The position numbers and the translations under genes are program-made. The notes beneath the pieces are model-generated. The model was not told the DNA's origin. It searched no databases and saw only the letters and a list, made by a program, of their open reading frames with translations. Positions 9,601 through 18,976 of a stretch of 64,000 nucleotides of DNA are shown here, in pieces (positions within the stretch are counted from its first letter, which is position 1; the number at the start of each line of letters is the position of its first letter). The stretch covers positions 1-64,000 of the forward strand of contig JAZUQQ010000031.1 of assembly GCA_045605765.1 (NCBI GenBank). The letters run 5' to 3'. Origin of the DNA: SIG672 sp045605765. Lineage in GTDB: Bacteria > Bacillota > Clostridia > Oscillospirales > CAG-272.

Positions 9601-10210
9601 GCAGTCTGCGCGCGTGCTGAGCTACAATATCACTGATACGCGTGATGTTGTCCTCAGCTTCGGAGAGACGCTTCTCGGACTCTGCCTTCTTGATGCGGTA
9701 TTTGGAAATTCCCGCCGCCTCTTCGAAGATGATACGGCGGTCGTCGCTCTTCTGCGAGATTATCTCGGCAATTTTACCCTGACCGATTATCGAGTAACCA
9801 GTCTTACCTATACCCGTGTTCATAAACATCTCTGCAATATCCTTAAGACGAACCTGCTTGTTGTTTATCAGATATTGACTGTCGCCTGTACGGAAATAAC
9901 GTCTGGTGACGGTTATCTCGTCAAACTCGGAATTTATTCTGTTTTCTCCGCGATTGTCGATAGTCATAGAGACTTCAGCAAAGCCCATTGCGGGGCGGTG
10001 CTCGGTACCACCGAAGATAACGTCCTCCATCTTGGTTCCTCTGATATTCTTCGAGGAAAGCTCGCCGAGAACCCATTTTACTGCGTCCGAGATGTTAGAT
10101 TTTCCGCTTCCGTTGGGACCGACTATGATGGTCATACCCGGGTCGATCTTGATTTTCGTTCTTTGAGGGAAGGATTTGAACCCGTGAAGTTCAAGCGAAA
10201 GAAGTCGCAT
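6620..10210 (-). CDS. smc: Chromosome segregation ATPase SMC
   Basis: 1196-residue condensin ATPase. The Walker A motif GPNGSGKSN is at residues 31-39. Two long coiled coils flank a hinge around residues 520-670 (from GQIKGIIGPV to GGSFTGG). The ABC signature LSGGEQ is near residue 1095 and the Walker B CLLDEIESALDD near 1130. The ScpA/ScpB partners are not in this window. The neighbours rnc and ftsY match the usual Firmicutes order. Confidence 0.97.
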   Translation of the reverse strand: MRLLSLELHGFKSFPQRTKIKIDPGMTIIVGPNGSGKSNISDAVKWVLGELSSKNIRGTKMEDVIFGGTEHRPAMGFAEVSMTIDNRGENRINSEFDEITVTRRYFRTGDSQYLINNKQVRLKDIAEMFMNTGIGKTGYSIIGQGKIAEIISQKSDDRRIIFEEAAGISKYRIKKAESEKRLSEAEDNITRISDIVAQHARRLPHLEKESAKARVYHEIFESKKALDVSISVYDIGKILENSEKNEKQLILSRNELEIAESTLASLEKRSEQLAESQMEKRIEFEQVRTQLLEAEREKNRLETSLTLAGNNKQNAAGTLSESAANIESTKAKLEISEAEAVELGKYKKDVEAKFTKASEDFEAKSKQLDAERERVNSLQGNLEAFEEKRSELESEYTELRVAYSAFGATSSSSITHTAELEEDRKKAQDERNALSAEIESGKASLSHYEKKAEELRKERSALTESLSKLEDEAEDIRKDIDVQSVNAAACRQKADALRRMDEHFDGYQRSVKTVAEASARGQIKGIIGPVSKQISVERELTLAIETALGANIQNIIVENEQAAKTAIEYLKRENAGRATFYPLTSIKPQKLNVNLASLTKSKGYIGIADELVECEEKCRSVISYLLGRTVIFDTLDNASLTAKALGYSVRIVTLDGQLINAGGSFTGGAAKRDSGILTRSLDITKLDEEEKKALDRCEKLRADFAELKTRSDEIVGSLERNSDSASMLSSLISAGEASLSLRERSLAEIDARINEISEKLGEIEKERNERSAKALEMSRRIEELTSLIEKSDKELEELRCKIKEVNLFIATLVSEKNELLVSVSVRGKEVENTDSRLTQNASLIASLKKDIEDIALRSREINIRISELEEEAKVTKEEILLSEKKLAELEDLLSKLSADGEEYEKEIALNRAAIKDKSRDRELAFMSVTKLEASSERIREEKERLTDRLWDEYNLSYADACAIEVPETTAENRTSMVAEQNILHEKMKSLGHVNVHAIEEYAEVKKEYDFMSGQIEDLQKAKADCLQVIARLEKEMRGKFSETFAQINENFGKVFKDLFGGGSASLTLTDPDNLLTSGIDINVAPPGKKIHSLRQLSGGEQSFIAVAIYFAIIMINPPPFCLLDEIESALDDVNVTRFANYAKKFSDTVQFIIITHRRGTMEAADEMYGVTMQERGVSQLLSVNLSEIEKKLGVKL

Positions 10211-10227
10211 TTGATTTCTCCTGTACT

Positions 10228-11244
10228 TTAGTAAATTAATATTTTGAAATCGTAAGAGTTAAGAGACTCATCCGTAATAAATTTCAAATCGCCTATTGAA
10301 TATTTTTCTTTAAGTAAACGGTGATTTGTGCGTTTTTGTCCGACTGCCTTTGAGAGCATATTTCTTGCTACAGATATAACTATACTTTTGCCCGAAATAT
10401 CACCTTTTTTATTAAGTTCGTCTGTAAAAAGCTTTAAGAAAAAGGCAGACATACAAAGCTCTCCGAGTGCGGGGTGAAAAGCTCCTGCGGCAATTCCGTC
10501 CTCGCAGTGCAAAGACTTGCTTTCGCATAGTCCTACACGAATTACCGGAAGGCTTTCCTTGTGAGCTAAATAGAGAAGCTCGGCAACTCTGAGCGATGCG
10601 TGTGCGGGCGAAATAGGAGTGTATTCTCCTCTGAGCATCATTTCGTATAGCTCGGTCTTATAGAATACTACCGTGGGATATATTCTTACGCCGTCGGCAC
10701 CCGAGTTACAGATGCCGCGGATAGTGTTTATCTCGTCGTCAAGCGTAGAACAGGGAAGTCCGACCATCATCTGACCAATCAGATTAAATCCTGCGCTCTT
10801 TACCTCGCGCATAGCGCGAAGAGCGTCTGACGCCGTGTGACCTCTGTTTGACTCAAGCAGAACTCTGTCGGATAAGCTCTGAATACCGAGTTCTATCGTT
10901 TTTACGGGATATTTTGCAAGAATATCGAGTATTTCCCCATTTATATAGTCGGGACGCGTGGATAGCCGTATTCCCGAAACCTCGCCTCTGTCGCAATAGC
11001 TTTTGGCAAGAGAGAGCAGATCGGTCATAAGAGTACGGTCTATACCTGTAAAGCTTCCGCCAAAAAACGCGATCTCGGCGATCTCGTTTTCTATGTCAAG
11101 ATGCTTCACTACGTCGTCTATACTTTTCTTTGCATCCTCTATCGAGAACTTCTCGTGACCTGTGATCTTTTTTTGATTACAGAACACACAGTCGTTCGGA
11201 CAACCGAGATGCGGGACGAATACCGGAATGTTTATGTGCTTCAA
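10228..11244 (-). CDS. Elp3-like radical SAM protein
   Basis: 338 residues with the radical SAM cluster motif CPNDCVFC (Cys15, Cys19, Cys22) and a following FFGGSFTGI segment that resembles the SAM-binding loop. The ELGIQSLSD block is typical of the Elp3/MiaB/NifB superfamily. There is no visible acetyltransferase domain like that of eukaryotic Elp3. Position between rnc and smc suggests an RNA-related role, but substrate and reaction are unknown to me. Confidence 0.8.
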   Translation of the reverse strand: MKHINIPVFVPHLGCPNDCVFCNQKKITGHEKFSIEDAKKSIDDVVKHLDIENEIAEIAFFGGSFTGIDRTLMTDLLSLAKSYCDRGEVSGIRLSTRPDYINGEILDILAKYPVKTIELGIQSLSDRVLLESNRGHTASDALRAMREVKSAGFNLIGQMMVGLPCSTLDDEINTIRGICNSGADGVRIYPTVVFYKTELYEMMLRGEYTPISPAHASLRVAELLYLAHKESLPVIRVGLCESKSLHCEDGIAAGAFHPALGELCMSAFFLKLFTDELNKKGDISGKSIVISVARNMLSKAVGQKRTNHRLLKEKYSIGDLKFITDESLNSYDFKILIY

Positions 11245-11289
11245 GATTTGAAATTTCCTTAATAAATCGACTTTATTGATTTTAAATTA

Positions 11290-12003
11290 TCATTCTCCGT
11301 CAAATCCGAAGAATTTGAGGGCATCTCTCGCGGCATTCTGCTCGGCCTCGCGCTTGCTTGAACCGCTTCCTTGACCGAGGACGTTGCTGTCGTTGAGCCT
11401 TGCCTCTGCCACGAACTTTTTCTGATGCGGAGGACCTGACTCGGATATTATAACGTAAACGAGAGCTTCTCCCGGCTTTTGCTGAACTATCTGTTGGAGC
11501 TTTGTCTTGTAGTCGGTTGACGAGTGCTCGCGCAGAGTCTTGTCGATAAGCTCTTTAGCGTAGGGAAGAAGGAAGCCTCTTACCTCGTCGATGCCCGCGT
11601 CTAGATATATCGCGGCAAGCAGAGCCTCGTATGCGTCAGAGAGTATCGACGGACGCTCTCTGCCGTTGTTTATCTCTTCGCCGTGACCGAGCATAAGATA
11701 CTTTCCGAGGTCGATCTCGTTTGCAAAGGACGCAAGTGCCTTTTCGCATACGACAGCAGACCGTATCTTGGAAAGCTCACCCTCCTGCGCTTCTGACAGA
11801 TTTTCGAAGAGATATGTGCTTATTATTATAGATAGAACGGCATCACCTAAAAATTCCATACGCTCGTTAGAGCCGATGTGTCGCCCTTTTGCCTTTTCCT
11901 CATTAGCGTACGATGAATGGGTCATAGCATGTATGAGGAATTCGCGATTTTTAAAGGTGTAGCCAATATTCTTTTCAAGCTGTGAAAATAAATCGTAATT
12001 CAT
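11290..12003 (-). CDS. rnc: Ribonuclease III
   Basis: 237-residue double-stranded RNA endonuclease for rRNA and mRNA processing. The catalytic signature NERMEFLGDAVL is at residues 46-57, and a second acidic pair lies in SDAYEALLAAIYLD. A C-terminal double-stranded RNA-binding domain (about 159-233) contains SKREAEQNAARDAL. The usual acpP gene between plsX and rnc is missing here. Confidence 0.96.
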   Translation of the reverse strand: MNYDLFSQLEKNIGYTFKNREFLIHAMTHSSYANEEKAKGRHIGSNERMEFLGDAVLSIIISTYLFENLSEAQEGELSKIRSAVVCEKALASFANEIDLGKYLMLGHGEEINNGRERPSILSDAYEALLAAIYLDAGIDEVRGFLLPYAKELIDKTLREHSSTDYKTKLQQIVQQKPGEALVYVIISESGPPHQKKFVAEARLNDSNVLGQGSGSSKREAEQNAARDALKFFGFDGE

Positions 12004-12058
12004 TGTAAAATATTATGCCTTTCGGTTTATCTTGGAGAAGATCCTATTTTTCTTCCTT

Positions 12059-13153
12059 TTAGCTCTTTGCTGAAGTGTTCGTTGTTTCGGTTTTGCTTTC
12101 CGCGATCTTTGGTTCAGACTTTGCCGCACTCGGCTTCGGTCGCGAAACGGTGATTCCTTCGGGAAGAACACAGTTCTTGGATATATCCATAATTATTCCC
12201 GTGTTGTAGTAGAAAACTGCCTGTTTAACGGCGTTTTTGATGGCTCTTGCATCTGAACTTCCGTGCGCTTTTATAACGGGACGGGAAATTCCGAGGAAGG
12301 GAGCTCCGCCGTATTCAGAAGCATCGAAGCTCTTTTTAAAATCGTCAAGCTGACGTTTTATCATAGCTGCGGAAACCATAGAAATGGGATTTGCCTTGTA
12401 CATTGTTTTGAGCTTTTTTGAGAAGAAAGAACCCATGCCCTCAATGGTTTTGAGCAGAACGTTACCTGTAAACCCGTCTGTGACGAGAATATCGCACTTA
12501 CCGAAGGGAACTTCCTTACCTTCGACGTTGCCTATAAAGTTAATGATATCCGACTTCGACAGGAGCTCGAAGGTTTCGATATGCATAGGAGTACCTTTTT
12601 TAGATTCGGTACCGATATTAAGAAGTCCCACCTTGGGACGGGAAATACCGAATATTTTTTCCATATATATTGATCCCATAATGGCAAACTGATAAAGGTG
12701 GGCTACGTCAACCTGAGCATTCGCCCCTGAGTCGATAAGAAGAACAGGCTTTTCAAGAGGGAGAATGGTAGCGATAGCCGAACGCAGAACTCCCTTTATG
12801 CGGTGTACGTACAGAGTAGAACCTGCGTGGAGAGCACCAGTATTGCCCGCACTGACGAAAGCATCACCGGCGCCTTCTTTCAGAAGCTTAAAGCCGACAC
12901 GTAGTGAGGAATCAGCCTTTTCGCGAACGCTCAGAGGAGCGTCCTCCATAGTGACCTCCTGTGTGCAGTGTACGATCTGTATTCCGGGATCACTATCAAG
13001 ATCGACATTAACTCTCTGTGCAGCAAGCTTTATTTTATTTTCGTCACCTACGAGAATGAGCTCGTGGTTCATTTCTTTTCTGACGAGAGCGGCACCTTCG
13101 ACAACTATGTCGGGAGCAAAATCTCCGCCCATTGCATCAAGAATAATTTTCAT
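12059..13153 (-). CDS. plsX: Phosphate acyltransferase PlsX
   Basis: 364 residues. It converts acyl-ACP and phosphate to acyl-phosphate, the first step of phospholipid synthesis with PlsY. The N-terminal MKIILDAMGGDFAPDIVVEGA block and the later GSSDARAIKNAVKQA block are diagnostic. The last 30 or so residues (from about SRPKPSAAKSEP) form a Lys/Ser/Thr-rich tail beyond the usual core. Regulator fapR and acpP are not adjacent. Confidence 0.95.
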   Translation of the reverse strand: MKIILDAMGGDFAPDIVVEGAALVRKEMNHELILVGDENKIKLAAQRVNVDLDSDPGIQIVHCTQEVTMEDAPLSVREKADSSLRVGFKLLKEGAGDAFVSAGNTGALHAGSTLYVHRIKGVLRSAIATILPLEKPVLLIDSGANAQVDVAHLYQFAIMGSIYMEKIFGISRPKVGLLNIGTESKKGTPMHIETFELLSKSDIINFIGNVEGKEVPFGKCDILVTDGFTGNVLLKTIEGMGSFFSKKLKTMYKANPISMVSAAMIKRQLDDFKKSFDASEYGGAPFLGISRPVIKAHGSSDARAIKNAVKQAVFYYNTGIIMDISKNCVLPEGITVSRPKPSAAKSEPKIAESKTETTNTSAKS

Positions 13154-13192
13154 AATATAGATCTCCTTTTAGAAAAAAGTAGGTTTATACGT

Positions 13193-14530
13193 TTAAGTAT
13201 TCGAAAGAGAGTCGCAAAAAGCGCGCGCGGTTTCAAGTGCTCTTTCGGAAAGCGCAGTATTTCGCGCGATCTTTCCACCTTTTACCTTCTTATCGAGCAT
13301 CGGGATTATACCGAAATTTACGTTCATAGGCTGAAAATCGGAAACACCGCCGTTTTTCACGTATGCCGCGAGCGAGCCAATTGCAGTTACGTCAGGAAAT
13401 ATCGGAATATCCTTTCCAAAAGCCAGATAAGCGGCGGAAATTCCGGCAACAAGACCGGATGCGCACGATTCCAGATATCCCTCGACTCCTGTCATCTGAC
13501 CTGCAAAAAACACGTTTGGCTTTTCTTTCATCTGATAAGAATCACCGAGTACCTTCGGTGAATTTATAAATGTGTTCCTGTGCATTACTCCATAACGAAG
13601 AAATACAGCATTTTCAAGCCCAGGTATCAAGGAAAAAACTCTGCGTTGCTCTGGAAAGGTGAGGTGCGTCTGAAATCCTACGATGTTATAAGTAGTCTTG
13701 TCAAGATTCTCTTGACGCAGTTGAACGACCGCAAAAGCGTCCTTTCCGGTGTCGGGACAGGGAAGACCGACTGGCTTTAAAGGACCATATAGCAAGGTCT
13801 CACGTCCTCTTTTTGCCATGACCTCCACGGGCATACAGCCTTCAAATACTTTCAGATCCTTCTGAGAATCTTTGTCAAAGTGGTGAAGCTCTGCTTCCTC
13901 TGCCGAAATAAGCGCCTCGTAGAAAGTATTGTATTCATCCTCGTTCATAGGACAGTTGATGTAGCAAGCATCGCCCTTGCCGTATCTCGATGCAAAGAAC
14001 GCCTTTGACATATCTACCGAAGACGCATCAACTATCGGAGCGGCGGCATCAAAGAAATGAAGCTGGTCCTGTCCGATAAAATACCCGAGATATTTTGAAA
14101 AAGCATCCGAGGTAAGAGGACCGGTAGCGACGACGGTTATCTCGTTTTCGTTTATTTCGGTAATTTCCTCGGAAATAACCGTGATGTTCGGGTGATTTTT
14201 TATCTTTTCGGTAATATACGACGAGAAGATGTCTCTATCAACCGCAAGTGCCGCCCCTGCGGGAACCTCTGCCCGATGCGCGGACTCCATTATAAGCGAT
14301 GAGAAAACATCGAGTTCTTCTTTCAGAAGACCGACTGCGTTGGTTATCTGCTTTGACCGTAATGAATTGGAGCAAACCAGCTCACAGAAGTTCTCTGAAG
14401 AGTGTGCAGGTGTGAACTTTTTCGGCTTCATTTCGTAAAGCTTTACCTTCACGCCCATCTGGGCGGCCTGCCAAGCTGCTTCACAGCCGGCAAGACCAGC
14501 GCCTATAACGGTAATAGTTTTAGTTTCCAT
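13193..14530 (-). CDS. trmFO: Folate-dependent tRNA (uracil-5-)-methyltransferase TrmFO
   Basis: 445-residue FAD enzyme that makes ribothymidine at position 54 of tRNA using methylenetetrahydrofolate. The FAD-binding GAGLAGCEAAW is at residues 10-20, and the later FAGQMTGVEGYLESCASGL block is conserved in TrmFO and GidA. Its start overlaps the topA stop by 11 bases. The topA-trmFO pair with dprA upstream is a classic Firmicutes arrangement. Confidence 0.95.
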   Translation of the reverse strand: METKTITVIGAGLAGCEAAWQAAQMGVKVKLYEMKPKKFTPAHSSENFCELVCSNSLRSKQITNAVGLLKEELDVFSSLIMESAHRAEVPAGAALAVDRDIFSSYITEKIKNHPNITVISEEITEINENEITVVATGPLTSDAFSKYLGYFIGQDQLHFFDAAAPIVDASSVDMSKAFFASRYGKGDACYINCPMNEDEYNTFYEALISAEEAELHHFDKDSQKDLKVFEGCMPVEVMAKRGRETLLYGPLKPVGLPCPDTGKDAFAVVQLRQENLDKTTYNIVGFQTHLTFPEQRRVFSLIPGLENAVFLRYGVMHRNTFINSPKVLGDSYQMKEKPNVFFAGQMTGVEGYLESCASGLVAGISAAYLAFGKDIPIFPDVTAIGSLAAYVKNGGVSDFQPMNVNFGIIPMLDKKVKGGKIARNTALSERALETARAFCDSLSNT

Positions 14531-16778
14531 TGTTTTCGTCCTTTAGGTCGATCTCTTTTTTGAATGTGCAACCTTCTTTCGAGCATACGAGAAGATTTTT
14601 GCCCTTCTTTCTCATAAGCATACTCGAACAATCGGGACATTTTTCATTTGTAGGAATATCCCAAGACGAGAATGAGCACTTGGGATAATTTTCGCAGCTG
14701 TAAAATACAGTCTTGTTCTTTGAACGTCGCGAAAGAATCTCTCCGCCGCAGAGAGGGCATTTTACACCAATCTCGTTTTTTATAGGAAGCGTGTTTTTGC
14801 ATTTCGGGTAGTTGGAGCAAGCGTAGAAATTGCCGTAAGCGCCGCTTCGTATTACCATAGGACGGCCGCATTTTTCGCAGGTGATGCCCGTCTGTTTGGG
14901 TTCTTCGGTTTGCTTGATTATTGGTGCATTGTTTTTATCAATACGTATGGTGTTTTTGCACTGGGGATAGTTCGGACAAGCGGCAAATCTGCCGAAACGA
15001 CCAGACTTTGCTATCATTTTGCTTCCGCATTTTTCGCAGATGATGTCTGTATCCTCGGTAGGCATCTCTATCTCACTGCGCTTTACCGAGCCTTCGGCGG
15101 CTTCAAGTCTGTTCTTGAAGCTAACGTAGAAGCGGGATAGAACTCCGTTCATCGTGTCGTGACCGTCGGCAATGCTGTCAAGTGAATCTTCCATATCTGC
15201 CGTGAATTTATAGTCTATTATCTCGGGGAAGTTTTCTGTCATTATTTTGGTGGTCACTTCGCCGAGCTGTGTAGGAACGAGTACCTTCGCATCTCTCTTA
15301 ACGTATCCTCTTGAAACGATAGTCGTAATGATCTGTGCATAGGTCGAAGGACGTCCGATACCTTTTTCTTCAAGGAATTTGATAAGAGAGCCCTCGTTAA
15401 ATCGCGATGGCGGCTCTGTAAAGTGTTGTTCGGGCGCGAGGATTTCGGTGGAGAGAATTTCCTTTTCAAAGAGCACGGGCAGGGTATCTTCCTTGTCCTT
15501 TTCGCCTGATATATCGTCGTATATTGTGAGATAACCCTTGAAGTGAACGGTCGATCCGTTTGCTTTAAAGATATGCTCCCCGCAGGAAATATCCGCGTTT
15601 ACCGTATCAAGCTCTGCAGATGCCATCTGGCTTGCTACGAAACGATCCCATATCAGTTTGTAGAGCTTGTACTGGTCGTTTGAAAGATATTTTTTTATCG
15701 AATCAGGGGTGATAAATACGTTGGAGGGACGTATAGCCTCGTGCGCGTCCTGTGCAGATCCCTTGGTCTTGTAAACTCTCGCAGACGTGGGATAGTACTT
15801 GTTTCCGTACTGAGAAAGGATAAACTCCTTGGCCGCATCTCTTGCTTCGTCGGCTATGCGGAGAGAGTCGGTACGCATATAGGTTATAAGACCTGTCATT
15901 CCGCCGTTTTCGCTTCCGATCGAAACACCCTCATAAAGCTCCTGAGCGATACGCATAATGCGCTGTGCTTGGAAGCCGAACTTTCTGTAAGCCTCCTGCT
16001 GCATCGACGAGGTGGTGAAGGGAGGAAGGGGATTTTTCTTCTTTATAGAGCGTTTAAGCTCGGAGATAATAAAATCCTTGCCTTCGAGTTGAGCAATAAT
16101 GGCCTGAGTCTGCTCCTTGTTTTTTATCTCAGCTTTTTTACTTCCTTTTCCGTAATATTTGGAACGGAATATTTTGCCTTCGCTATTTTTGTGCGAAGCG
16201 CTTATTGTCCAATATTCTTCGGGAACGAAAGCGTTTATCTGTGCTTCGCGCTCAACTATGATGCGAGTCGCAACAGACTGTACTCGTCCTGCCGAAAGAC
16301 CGCTTCTTACAACCTTCCAGAGGAAGGGACTGAGCTTGTATCCCACGATGCGATCGAGAATACGGCGCGCCTGCTGGGAATTTACGAGCTCCATATCTAT
16401 TTCGCGGGGCTTTTTGATAGCCTCCTTGATTGCATTTTTGGTGATCTCGTTGAAGGTTACGCGGCGGGTCTGTTCAAGCGGAATGCCGAGAGTTGCCGCG
16501 AGATGCCAGGATATAGCCTCACCCTCGCGGTCGGCGTCAGTTGCAAGAAATACCTTATTTGCATTTTTAACTTCCTTGCGAAGCTCTTTGATAAGGTTAC
16601 CCTTTCCGCGAATATTTATATAGTGAGCCTCAAAGCCGCCGTCAACGTCAACGCCGAGCGTGCTTTTGGGAAGATCGCGGACGTGTCCGTAAGATGCGAG
16701 TACCTTGTAATTTGATCCGAGATAATTTTTGATCGTAGCCGCCTTTGAGGGCGACTCCACGATGACGAGATTTGCCAT
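14520..16778 (-). CDS. topA: DNA topoisomerase I
   Basis: 752-residue type IA topoisomerase that relaxes negative supercoils. An N-terminal Toprim domain starts LVIVESPSKAATI. The catalytic Tyr is residue 300 in ITYMRTDS. The C-terminus carries four CxxC zinc-ribbon modules: three with the CxxC...C...YPxC pattern and a last, shorter one ending CSKEGC. It overlaps trmFO and lies 56 bases after dprA. Confidence 0.97.
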   Translation of the reverse strand: MANLVIVESPSKAATIKNYLGSNYKVLASYGHVRDLPKSTLGVDVDGGFEAHYINIRGKGNLIKELRKEVKNANKVFLATDADREGEAISWHLAATLGIPLEQTRRVTFNEITKNAIKEAIKKPREIDMELVNSQQARRILDRIVGYKLSPFLWKVVRSGLSAGRVQSVATRIIVEREAQINAFVPEEYWTISASHKNSEGKIFRSKYYGKGSKKAEIKNKEQTQAIIAQLEGKDFIISELKRSIKKKNPLPPFTTSSMQQEAYRKFGFQAQRIMRIAQELYEGVSIGSENGGMTGLITYMRTDSLRIADEARDAAKEFILSQYGNKYYPTSARVYKTKGSAQDAHEAIRPSNVFITPDSIKKYLSNDQYKLYKLIWDRFVASQMASAELDTVNADISCGEHIFKANGSTVHFKGYLTIYDDISGEKDKEDTLPVLFEKEILSTEILAPEQHFTEPPSRFNEGSLIKFLEEKGIGRPSTYAQIITTIVSRGYVKRDAKVLVPTQLGEVTTKIMTENFPEIIDYKFTADMEDSLDSIADGHDTMNGVLSRFYVSFKNRLEAAEGSVKRSEIEMPTEDTDIICEKCGSKMIAKSGRFGRFAACPNYPQCKNTIRIDKNNAPIIKQTEEPKQTGITCEKCGRPMVIRSGAYGNFYACSNYPKCKNTLPIKNEIGVKCPLCGGEILSRRSKNKTVFYSCENYPKCSFSSWDIPTNEKCPDCSSMLMRKKGKNLLVCSKEGCTFKKEIDLKDENNGN

Positions 16779-16834
16779 ATTTATATTGCCTTTCGTGATA
16801 GAATATAGTTCTTTGTTATGTGTAGTAATGCCTG

Positions 16835-18091
16835 TCAGGCTTTTGTATAGACTCCGCCGGGAGCTGCCTTTATAAAGCCTTTGATTTCAAGCATCGTAAG
16901 ATTTTGAAGTACGATGCCTACCGGAATTCCCGAGCGTGAGAGCTCATCGGCACTTACCGTACCGCTTTCGGGAAAGAGCACGTATATCTGCTTTTCGATG
17001 TCGCTGAGCGACGACGTGTCGCGTTCTACCTTCAAAGTCTTTTCTTCAAGTCCGCTTTTGTTTTTTGCGACCGAGTTTATCTTAGCTTTTGGTGCTATGT
17101 ATTGACTCTCGCCCTTTATATATGGCTTAGGTGAGGACACTACAAAGCCCTTTGTTCTCGAGGGGGTGAATTTCGGTATAAATGCAGGAAGATTTTCAAT
17201 TCGTATTCTATGCGGATAAAGATATTCGTATTCTTCGAGCAGGTCAAGCGCACCTGTGACTATCTTTGCACCTTTCTTTAAAAGACGGTTAGGACCGACA
17301 CTGTTCAATTCGCCGACGTTGCCGGGGATAGAGAAGATATCTCGACCCTGCTTTTCGGCGCATTTGGCGGTTATCATAGCACCGCTTTTATCATCTGCCT
17401 CGATAACGAGAGTTCCGAGCGAAAGACCGCTTATAATGCGGTTTCTCATAGGGAAGTTAGAGCCGTACGGCGGAGTAAATGGCTTGTATTCGGTGATAAG
17501 GAGACCGCTACGCGATATCTCGCTCATAATGTATTCGTTTTCTGCGGGATAAACCCTGTCGATACCGCAACCGAGCACTGCTACCGTGTAACCGCCTGCA
17601 TCGAGTGCGCCGCGGTGGCAGATGGTATCAACGCCTCTTGCCATTCCGCTGACTACGACTGCGCCGCCGAGTATGAGATCGCGGGCGATGCGGTAGCCCT
17701 CGCGCTTACCGTAATCGGTCATTTTACGTGTTCCGACGAGCGCGATACATACGTTGTCGTCAAAATTTATCAGGCGCCCCTTGTAGTAAAGAAGCAGGGG
17801 TGCTTTTTCAATATCGCGCAGTCTTTGCGGATAAAACTTACTGTTATACGGAAGCAGTCCGACATTGTTTTGGGCACACCAATCGAGTATCTTGTTTGCC
17901 TCTTCGAGAGATTTGTCCGAAAGAAGATCTGCGTATTCACTTTTCAGATCAGAGATCTTTTCGTAATCCTCGTACGATGCTTTGTATATTGAGTCTGCAT
18001 CGTGATCAAAGCTTTCCATAAGAAGATCTGCATACGGTGATGCGGGCGGAAGCTTGGTGCTCAGCCAGATCCAGCTTAAAATATCGGACAT
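16835..18091 (-). CDS. dprA: DNA processing protein DprA
   Basis: 418 residues. DprA loads RecA on incoming single-stranded DNA in transformation. The central Rossmann-like domain is recognisable from VALVGTRKMTDYG, VVSGMARGVDTICHRGAL and VLGCGIDRVYPAEN. A short N-terminal helical domain precedes it. A C-terminal winged helix (about 355-418, ending GGVYTKA) follows a Lys/Ser linker. No other competence gene is in this window, apart from a ComEB-like deaminase at 43971. Confidence 0.93.
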   Translation of the reverse strand: MSDILSWIWLSTKLPPASPYADLLMESFDHDADSIYKASYEDYEKISDLKSEYADLLSDKSLEEANKILDWCAQNNVGLLPYNSKFYPQRLRDIEKAPLLLYYKGRLINFDDNVCIALVGTRKMTDYGKREGYRIARDLILGGAVVVSGMARGVDTICHRGALDAGGYTVAVLGCGIDRVYPAENEYIMSEISRSGLLITEYKPFTPPYGSNFPMRNRIISGLSLGTLVIEADDKSGAMITAKCAEKQGRDIFSIPGNVGELNSVGPNRLLKKGAKIVTGALDLLEEYEYLYPHRIRIENLPAFIPKFTPSRTKGFVVSSPKPYIKGESQYIAPKAKINSVAKNKSGLEEKTLKVERDTSSLSDIEKQIYVLFPESGTVSADELSRSGIPVGIVLQNLTMLEIKGFIKAAPGGVYTKA

Positions 18092-18111
18092 AATTGAACC
18101 TCCAGAGAAAG

Positions 18112-18909
18112 TTAAGAGTTAAGGCGGCGGCGGTAATCCTCCCAAAGTAAGATCGAAGCCGCGCCCGAAACGTTAAGCGACTCCGCGTCCTTCTGCATTG
18201 GAATTATGATCTCTCCCCCAGCACACGAATCTATGACCTCACGCGGCAGACCGTGTCCCTCGTTGCCTACGACGAAGCAGACGTTTTCGGGAAGGGGTGA
18301 AACTCCAAGAACTCCTGCCTTGTCCGAAAGCGAAGCCGCTATCGGAACGATGTCACTGCCCGGCAGGGAAGCGAGAGTCGATGCAATATCCGAGCATCTG
18401 ACCGTTCTCAATCTGAAAAGCGCGCCCATTGAAGCGCGAAGCGTTTTCGGGTTATAAATATCGGCACAGTCCTGACTCATAATGAGAGTATCAATGCCGA
18501 GTGCTGCAGCGCTTCTCATAAGAGTTCCAAGATTTCCCGGATCACGCACAGAAACGGCAGCAAAGCACCTCTCCAATTTAACTCCATTATATATTGTAGC
18601 AAAATTATGCAAACTGTCAAGATGTTTTGCGACAGAAAATATGCCTTCGGGCGATTTTTCTTCTGATAATTTTGCATAAACCTCGTCTGATACAGTATAT
18701 TTCTGCACGTAAGACGGCAGAGTGTCCGCGATGTGAGCATTTTTCTCGGTCAGAAAAACCGCTTCAAGAGATACTCCCTTGTTAAGCGCCTCGGCGAGAA
18801 GCTTCCTGCCTTCGAAGTAAAAAAGCTTTTTTTCGTCGCGGTATTTCTTCTCACGAAGCTTTGCTGTATCTACTATAAGACGGTTGCTACGAGATGTTAT
18901 CGTGATCAA
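18112..18909 (-). CDS. SpoU/TrmH-family RNA 2'-O-methyltransferase
   Basis: 265-residue SPOUT methyltransferase acting on rRNA or tRNA ribose. A substrate-binding N domain (about 1-95) precedes the knotted catalytic domain, which shows RDPGNLGTLMRSA, VVGNEGHGLPREV and the AESLNVSGAASILLWE motif. I place the start at TTG 18909, because GAAAGGAG lies seven bases before it. An ATG 11 codons earlier falls inside the rplT terminator stem. Exact target nucleotide is not readable. Confidence 0.9.
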   Translation of the reverse strand: MITITSRSNRLIVDTAKLREKKYRDEKKLFYFEGRKLLAEALNKGVSLEAVFLTEKNAHIADTLPSYVQKYTVSDEVYAKLSEEKSPEGIFSVAKHLDSLHNFATIYNGVKLERCFAAVSVRDPGNLGTLMRSAAALGIDTLIMSQDCADIYNPKTLRASMGALFRLRTVRCSDIASTLASLPGSDIVPIAASLSDKAGVLGVSPLPENVCFVVGNEGHGLPREVIDSCAGGEIIIPMQKDAESLNVSGAASILLWEDYRRRLNS

Positions 18910-18939
18910 AGGTATTCTCCTTTCGAAAGAAAAATACAA

Positions 18940-18968
18940 CAAAAACCCGCGTGTGGCGGGTTTTTGTT
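18940..18968. terminator. Terminator after rplT
   Basis: AAAACCCGC and GCGGGTTTT arms close a short loop with T runs on both sides, so it can work in either direction. It ends the infC-rpmI-rplT transcript on the minus strand and separates it from the methyltransferase gene. Confidence 0.85.
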
Positions 18969-18976
18969 TTCTGAAA

